From: Flaccisagitta enflata | Lineage: Eukaryota > Chaetognatha > Sagittoidea > Aphragmophora | Assembly: GCA_965153355.1 (NCBI GenBank) | Contig: OZ231128.1 | Span: forward strand, 28,830,001 to 28,894,000 | Length of the DNA stretch: 64,000 nucleotides | Direction: 5' to 3' | Shown here: positions 59,456-64,000 of the stretch, in pieces | How the letters are laid out: each line of letters begins with the position of its first letter | Numbering within the stretch: position 1 is the stretch's first letter | Made by a program: the position numbers and the translations under genes | Notes under the pieces: generated by a model | Told to the model about the DNA's origin: nothing | Database searches by the model: none | Seen by the model: the letters and a program-made list of their open reading frames with translations, nothing else

Positions 59456-59651
59456 TTTTTAGTTGCGGGCACGCAAGTCTACAAGAGCCTTGTCCGTCCG
59501 TCGGTTCTTCGGTCCGTCCGTTGGTCTATAATGATCGAGTCAATAAGTGGAAAAACGGGTGTTTTAGTTACTTTTTGTGGTTGTGTGTGTGGGGGTTGGA
59601 TCCCCTTGCCCACCCGTCCGCAACAATATTGTGACCCCGCGTCACTTGTTT
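59456..59651 (+). mobile_element. TCS element, GTTGCGGGC copy, GTGAC end
   Basis: AGTTGCGGGCACGCAAGT, CAAGAGCCTTGTCCGTCCG, GAGTCAATAAGTGGAAAAAC, distal GTCCGCAACA, hairpin GTGACCCCGCGTCAC, TTGTT. Confidence 0.75.
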
Positions 59652-60301
59652 GAATGGTCGTTGGTTTGATTGGTTATTAGTCATTTGTAACATTAATCGA
59701 TCGATCGATCGATCACTGACATGGCGTGGCGCTTTGCTGGAGATAAACGGTTGTTCGGACGGACGGACTAGCATCAGATAGACAAGCGATGTTGCACAGA
59801 GTAAAAATAGGAAAAAAAAAACATTTCATCCATTTGTGCTGATTTTACGATCGAGTGAGTGTCCGCTTCACACCCTCACACTGGAGATGTGAAATCGAAG
59901 TGAAATCAATTTCATTGCTTTGAGCCTTCTAGTTGTTAGATGAGAGATTTCTTTTCATATAAAATATCTCTCGCTAGTGTATCTTAAAGATGTTATTAAT
60001 AATACCACTTTATCCCATGCCATTATGTTTGTAACTACGTGAGATTTTTGAAATGGTTACATGTTCATTTTGAATAACGTTTTAATTCCAATTTTTCTTA
60101 TCTTATAGATTCTATGCTACGCGCTTTCGAAACAAATTGTTCTTGTTTCCGTCGGCCGAGTAGAGAAAGTCATTTGTATCGTCCTCAACGACTAAAAAGA
60201 CCCTGTGTGTGACGCATAAGAAAAAAAAAACACAAAATTAGAAAAAAAACCGTCACTCACTGTCAATCTGTTACGTTCACCTTTTAAAGGACGCGAGACA
60301 A
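59652..60301. other. Upstream of the right-edge gene
   Basis: Contains a short (GATC)n at 59697-59715 and otherwise unique DNA; the promoter of the gene at 60455 is expected here, but no TATA box or known factor site was recognised. Confidence 0.35.
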
Positions 60302-60302
60302 T

Positions 60303-60393
<91 letters not shown>

Positions 60394-60454
60394 GCAACAG
60401 CAGCAGCAACAAAAGAATCCTCTTCTCTGGTTCATCTTACCTCACATTACACAT
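60302..60454 (+). promoter_or_regulatory. Probable 5' UTR with CAA/CAG tract
   Basis: Between an in-frame TAA at 60302 and the ATG at 60455 lies a roughly 90-bp CAA repeat ending in mixed CAG/CAA, then about 55 bp of ordinary sequence. No TATA box or clear initiator was recognised. The repeat is in frame with the ORF, so only the lack of an upstream ATG keeps it out of the protein. Confidence 0.35.
60305..60393 (+). repeat. (CAA)n microsatellite in the 5' UTR
   Basis: About 29 CAA units, ending in CAG/CAA mix to 60412. Confidence 0.95.
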
Positions 60455-60557
60455 ATGGATTTGCCCATTAACACCGGATTTGGTCGCAGCAGAAGAGGAG
60501 TTGGAGATATGAATGACAGCCTCGACTTCCCCTCCTTCCCTTCCTCCTCCATGACTG
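60455..60557 (+). CDS. Exon 1 (coding) of a multi-exon gene running off the right edge
   Basis: Begins at ATG 60455, encodes MDLPINTGFGRSRRGVGDMN, then a Ser/Pro/Phe-rich stretch to residue 34, and ends after ACTG at a GTAGGG donor, leaving phase 1. An in-frame TAA at 60302 closes the frame upstream, so the CAA/CAG tract between it and the ATG would read as poly-Gln but lies outside the ORF, probably in the 5' UTR. The join to 60720-60743 and 63827-63902 keeps one open frame. The product is not recognised. The Gly/Phe/Met-rich start followed by a charged Met-rich helix would fit the N-terminus of a small heat-shock-like protein, but the diagnostic domain would be outside the window. Confidence 0.6.
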
Positions 60558-60719
60558 GTAGGGATTCACGCTTATAAAAACCTTTTGATTTAGAATTAGT
60601 TCCTCTCTATCATATCATCCTATTGAAGCTCAACTAATTATGATCAAGACGGTCGTTTGTGAACTAATCAGCAGTAAAATAATAATTGCATTACTTGATT
60701 CGTGCCATTTTCTCTGCAG

Positions 60720-60743
60720 CTCTCTCTTTTGGTAGACCCTTTG
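60720..60743 (+). CDS. Exon 2 of the right-edge gene, a 24-nt microexon
   Basis: Preceded by a pyrimidine-rich acceptor (TTTTCTCTGCAG) and followed by a strong donor (GTAAGA). Joined to the phase-1 end of exon 1 it adds A-L-S-F-G-R-P-F and again ends in phase 1. Its length is a multiple of three, so skipping it would keep the frame. Intron 1 is 162 bp. The call rests on splice-site quality and on frame continuity with both neighbours. Confidence 0.55.
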
Positions 60744-60971
60744 GTAAGAATTTTACTGATTCTATCTTTTTATCCTTCTTATCTTTGTTTTGCCCGAGAC
60801 GAACTGTCATTCCCATGATTCATTCATTGACCAACTTCATTGTATTTGGTTCCGTTCTTTTGTACACTTTTTGCGTCATTCTCACACCTCTTGTAGTTTT
60901 TGTTTATTGGCAACCATCTTTTGTATACGTTACTTTTTGAAATACTCAATTTAATACTCAGAGACATAGAA

Positions 60972-61138
<167 letters not shown>

Positions 61139-61139
61139 A

Positions 61140-61800
61140 GGGACAGCTAGGCAGACAGAGCCAGACAGACACAGACAGACACAGAGAAATAGTGGGTGGA
61201 ATGACACTGATGACTGTGCCTAGTAGTAACGTGCTCAAAACGAAATGGGAGCATGGTAAATATATGTGGTGATCGGTTCACATTACCTTTTGTGTATAAT
61301 AAATGAATCATCTTTACTCATATCAAACTTCTTTGAACTTGTCCAAAGTTTTACACTTAATCTTTTTTTTTTAATGTGCTAACATTTTATTCATCGACGG
61401 CAACCGTTTGCGATTGTGCTACGAATCAATTTGGTCTGCAGCATACACTTCTTTTCTCTTCTTCTCCTCAATGTTTTAAAAGGGATTGTTCCGATTTCTC
61501 TTTTATAAAAACTAGTTTTCGTAAATGAGTCTTTTTGCCGTCGGCATCGCGGAAGGGGAAACGCCCAAACTCCATTTCCAGGGAAAGAAATATAATCCAT
61601 TTTTAGATGAAAATCTCGGTAAAAAAAATCATGAATTCTTCGATGGAAGCTCTCATCTCTGTTCTTAGAGATTTAGTCCGCTTGAAAGTCACCACTCACC
61701 ACAAGCAAAAAAGCCCTTTCTGCTTAAAGAAATGTCTGAGTTAACGTAATTAAAAATGTAACATTCAACAGCCGCACTTCTAAAAAATCGAAGCAGGGTT
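61140..61800. other. Intron 2 of the right-edge gene, nothing recognised
   Basis: A few CAGACA units then AT-rich DNA; no candidate exon in the right phase was seen. Confidence 0.4.
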
Positions 61801-61802
61801 CC

Positions 61803-61900
61803 TTTTTATGTGCGTCCTCGCATACCTATAAAAAGTCATGACAGTCCGTCGGTCGGTAGGTCGACCGTCACGGCGTCACGCAAACGTTTAAACTGCACAA
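61803..61900 (+). mobile_element. TCS fragment, GTGCGTCC variant
   Basis: TTTTTATGTGCGTCCTCGCATA, AGTCCGTCGGTCGGTAGGTC, GTCACGCAAACGTTTAAACTG. The 3' end is not clear. Confidence 0.4.
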
Positions 61901-62429
61901 GACGACATCCCGTCTTCATTCATGTTTCATACCTCTCTTCATTCATTCATTCATTTATTCATTCATTCATCATTTAAGATATTCATTCACATATTCAGCG
62001 GGGCGCATGGATGTAGGGGAGCTCCAGAATTTGAATGTCAACCTAGTATTTAAAGAACAAGACTGAGTAAAGATTAAGACCCAACTTTGTTTAATAGTGA
62101 AAACTATATCGAACCTATTATTTTCTACTTGTTGCATCATTTATGAGCAAATATTTCTTTTTATCCTAAAGTTTTTTTCACACAAACTTCTTATTTTCTA
62201 TACTAGACTTAGACACAAAAATTTTCCTAGGTCAGTCAGTAGCTCAATCTTTTGCATGGACCTGCTCAGCGCTTTCAATAATGCACGTTTCAAATTTCAA
62301 GGTTCTGGCTCAAATACTTTAGAAGTTATGATCATTTGTTTGAACCATATCAAACTAAAAGAATTCCAGGAGAATCTTTAAACTTTCTTTTGAAATATGG
62401 CCGACACAAAAATTTTCTAAGTTTTTTTG

Positions 62430-62560
62430 AAAAAAATGAAATTACAAGATTTTGGATCTAGGCAAATCAAGCAATTTCCTATCAAATAAACCCCACTTTT
62501 TTTTCAAAAAAAAAATCCTCATTAAGGGCTTTTTGGGGCCCCTAGGGGCCCCTAAGAAGT
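62430..62560 (-). repeat. Reverse relative of the 16254 repeat
   Basis: ATTTTGGATCTAGGC, AATTTCCTATCAAATAAACC and CCCACTTTTTT match the inverse of the 16.3-kb units. Confidence 0.45.
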
Positions 62561-62924
62561 TCAAAATTTTGGTAAATGAGATCAACAGAGTTATGTGCAT
62601 ATGTCAAGGTATCTTTCAGGAACAAATTCAAGCAGATTAGTTCAAGCTAGAGCTCATGCCGTTACTACCTTCGGACCGGCCGCATATAAAAGAGAAATAT
62701 GAAAACTCACAAGGACTTAGATTTAGGATCTGAGGTCAATATCTATCTATACTCAACCTACCGACTTTAACGTCGTTCATGGTCGTGGCGTCCCATACAT
62801 CCATAGCCCGAGGGGCACATATTAGCATAGTCGCTGGCTAAACGACAATATAAGAGGGTGTTGAGTGGTAACGCAAAATTTTGGACGACGCGAAATTAAC
62901 CGAAAAAGGGACTTCTGAGCACAA

Positions 62925-63022
62925 CTGCTCCTGCCCAGCCACATTACAGCCCCCGCCCTGCCACATACTACCCCTGCCCACCCGCCATCGACTTCTTTTT
63001 GGCCGTGTATCCGGCCTTGTTG
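62925..63022 (+). mobile_element. TCS 3' half
   Basis: CTGCTCCTGCCCAGCC, repeated CCCCTGCCC-like text, GGCCGTGTATCCGGCC, TTGTT. The distal stem is degraded (CCATCGACTTC). Confidence 0.5.
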
Positions 63023-63262
63023 TTATTACAACAGTGCGGAATCACCTGACTTGTAATTTATAACGTTATTTGCAAAGACGTATTTGATCAGCAAAGTTAA
63101 CACTTCGCAGTTCGCACACCTTGTCGTTGGTCACCTTGTCTCGAAAAAAATGTCGAAAGAAATGATAATAATCTTGTTCTTTTCTTGAGTATCCAATAAC
63201 ACTCAAATAAGGGGTGAAGAACCCGACCAAATCATTCAAACGATATATAATGAATAAGTTAC

Positions 63263-63810
63263 AGTAGATCTCATCTAGACTTGAGATAACTGGGCCTTTT
63301 AACTGGGGCAAGCATTGTGGAAAGGCAAATGAAGACAGGGGAGCGGTATTTGGATCATAGACTAATCAAAGGATGCTTAATTCCTCATGATAGCTGGTTG
63401 CCATAGAAACACATTTCCATGTATTCTTGCCAAAATGTTATTATTTTAAGAGATTTTTTTAAGAAGCATTGCTAAAATTGCTAAAATTTGCTACAATTTT
63501 CCCACAGTATGTTCTGTAAGAATGTTGCTTGTCTGGCCGTTGCTAGGGAGCGTATCCATGTGTGACAACCCCTGGCAACCGCAAAACGAGCGATATTCTG
63601 ACAGAACACACTGTGAGAAATTTGCAGCAAATTTAATTTTAAAAAATGTTCCTTCAAAAAATTTCTCAATATTGATATTTTAGCGGAAATACACTGAAAT
63701 AGGCAATAAAGCATCTCTTTATTAATCTATGTTTCAAATATCACTCGCCTAGCTTCATTTGTTTTTTTACAATGCTTGCCCCCGTTATCAAGTCTAGACG
63801 GGATCTATTG
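63263..63810. mobile_element. Inverted-repeat element abutting exon 3, with a nested palindrome
   Basis: Outer arms: AGTAGATCTCATCTAGACTT to GGGGCAAGCATTGTGG (63263-63338) and the inverse ACAATGCTTGCCCCCGTTAT to AGACGGGATCTATTGT (63770-63810). Nested at 63480-63636 is a second inverted repeat (CACAGTATGTTCTGTAAGAAT against CTGACAGAACACACTGTG). No ORF. Confidence 0.65.
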
Positions 63811-63826
63811 TACCAATTTTTGACAG

Positions 63827-63902
63827 GTTTCGGAATGGGCGGCATGTCACAACGAATGGATCAGCGAATGAAAGAGATGGAACAACAAATGAGTGCGATG
63901 AG
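63827..63902 (+). CDS. Exon 3 of the right-edge gene, Met/Gln-rich helix
   Basis: Follows the acceptor TTTTTGACAG and ends at AG before GTGCGT. Joined in phase to exon 2 it encodes GFGMGGMSQRMDQRMKEMEQ and then QMSAM, a Gly/Met patch followed by an amphipathic charged helix that could form a coiled coil. The combined N-terminus is about 67 residues and the gene continues beyond 64000. Intron 2 is about 3.1 kb and holds a GA microsatellite, a TCS fragment and nested inverted-repeat elements, one ending only about 17 bp before this exon. Confidence 0.6.
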
Positions 63903-64000
63903 GTGCGTGCCCTAACAAATTCTTTTTCTAAAGATGGAAGAGCAGGCGTGTGTTATTTCCGTAACCCACCTCACAACTGCGAAGGAATCAAATGGTTTGG

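Overview
This window looks like gene-poor, repeat-saturated nuclear DNA from a eukaryote, most likely an invertebrate animal. The supports are GT-AG introns, an apolipoprotein-L-like protein (a family known mainly from animals), very long di- and trinucleotide microsatellites, and many short non-coding inverted-repeat elements. The species cannot be named from the sequence. No bacterial operon, CRISPR array, rRNA or tRNA gene was found.

Genes. Three loci are supported. (1) On the minus strand at 11983-12096 is the first coding exon of an EF-hand (calmodulin-like) gene with a clean GTGAGT donor; its later exons were not found in the window. (2) On the plus strand at 52915-53808 is an ORF of 297 residues with apolipoprotein-L-like glycine-rich hydrophobic segments. 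It sits between the two arms of an inverted-repeat (foldback) transposon. (3) On the plus strand from 60455 to beyond the right edge is a multi-exon gene whose first three coding exons, one of only 24 nt, join in a single open frame. A Gln/Ser/His-rich minus-strand ORF at 44451-44726 is a weak fourth candidate.

Repeats. Nearly everything else is repeat, in four layers: (a) microsatellites; (b) minisatellites of about 10-72 bp units; (c) elements with inverted arms, including a 3.6-kb foldback made of a 20-bp minisatellite that flips orientation (23836-27431) and a 1.8-kb near-palindrome (49234-51015) whose relative flanks the ApoL-like gene; (d) more than 30 copies of a short element, here called the TCS (three-copy-stem) element, scattered on both strands.

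The TCS element is the most interesting item. In plus orientation it reads T-run, a ~9-nt stem strand A, a tiny loop, its local complement A', a TCGG/TCCG-rich body, a second distal complement A'', a short hairpin B, then TTGTT. The sequence of A differs between subtypes (GTCGCGTGC, GTCGCGGAC, GATGCGTCC, GGTGCGAC, GTTGCGGAC), yet A' and A'' usually change with it, and hairpin B also changes while still pairing. This is the pattern expected of conserved base pairing with two mutually exclusive partners for one strand. A copy inserted into another copy at 6221-6396 fixes the element boundaries and shows insertion into a T-run. A second family (GCAGGGC hairpin family: 9.6-10.6, 21.4-22.0, 40.0-40.6, 54.3-56.8 kb) shows the same logic, with a covarying stem and inverted ends around a GGGCC-type minisatellite.

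Layout: 0-9 kb microsatellites and TCS copies; 9-10.6 kb a minisatellite and a GCAGGGC-family element with a nested TCS copy; 10.6-14 kb the EF-hand locus; 14-23 kb microsatellites and a ~57-bp minisatellite; 23.8-27.4 kb the large foldback; 28-48 kb TCS copies, MITE-like elements and microsatellites; 49.2-54.2 kb the palindromic elements and the ApoL-like gene; 54.2-56.8 kb a GCAGGGC-family cluster; 57-60 kb TCS copies and GA/CA arrays; 60.4-64 kb the multi-exon gene with repeats in its second intron.
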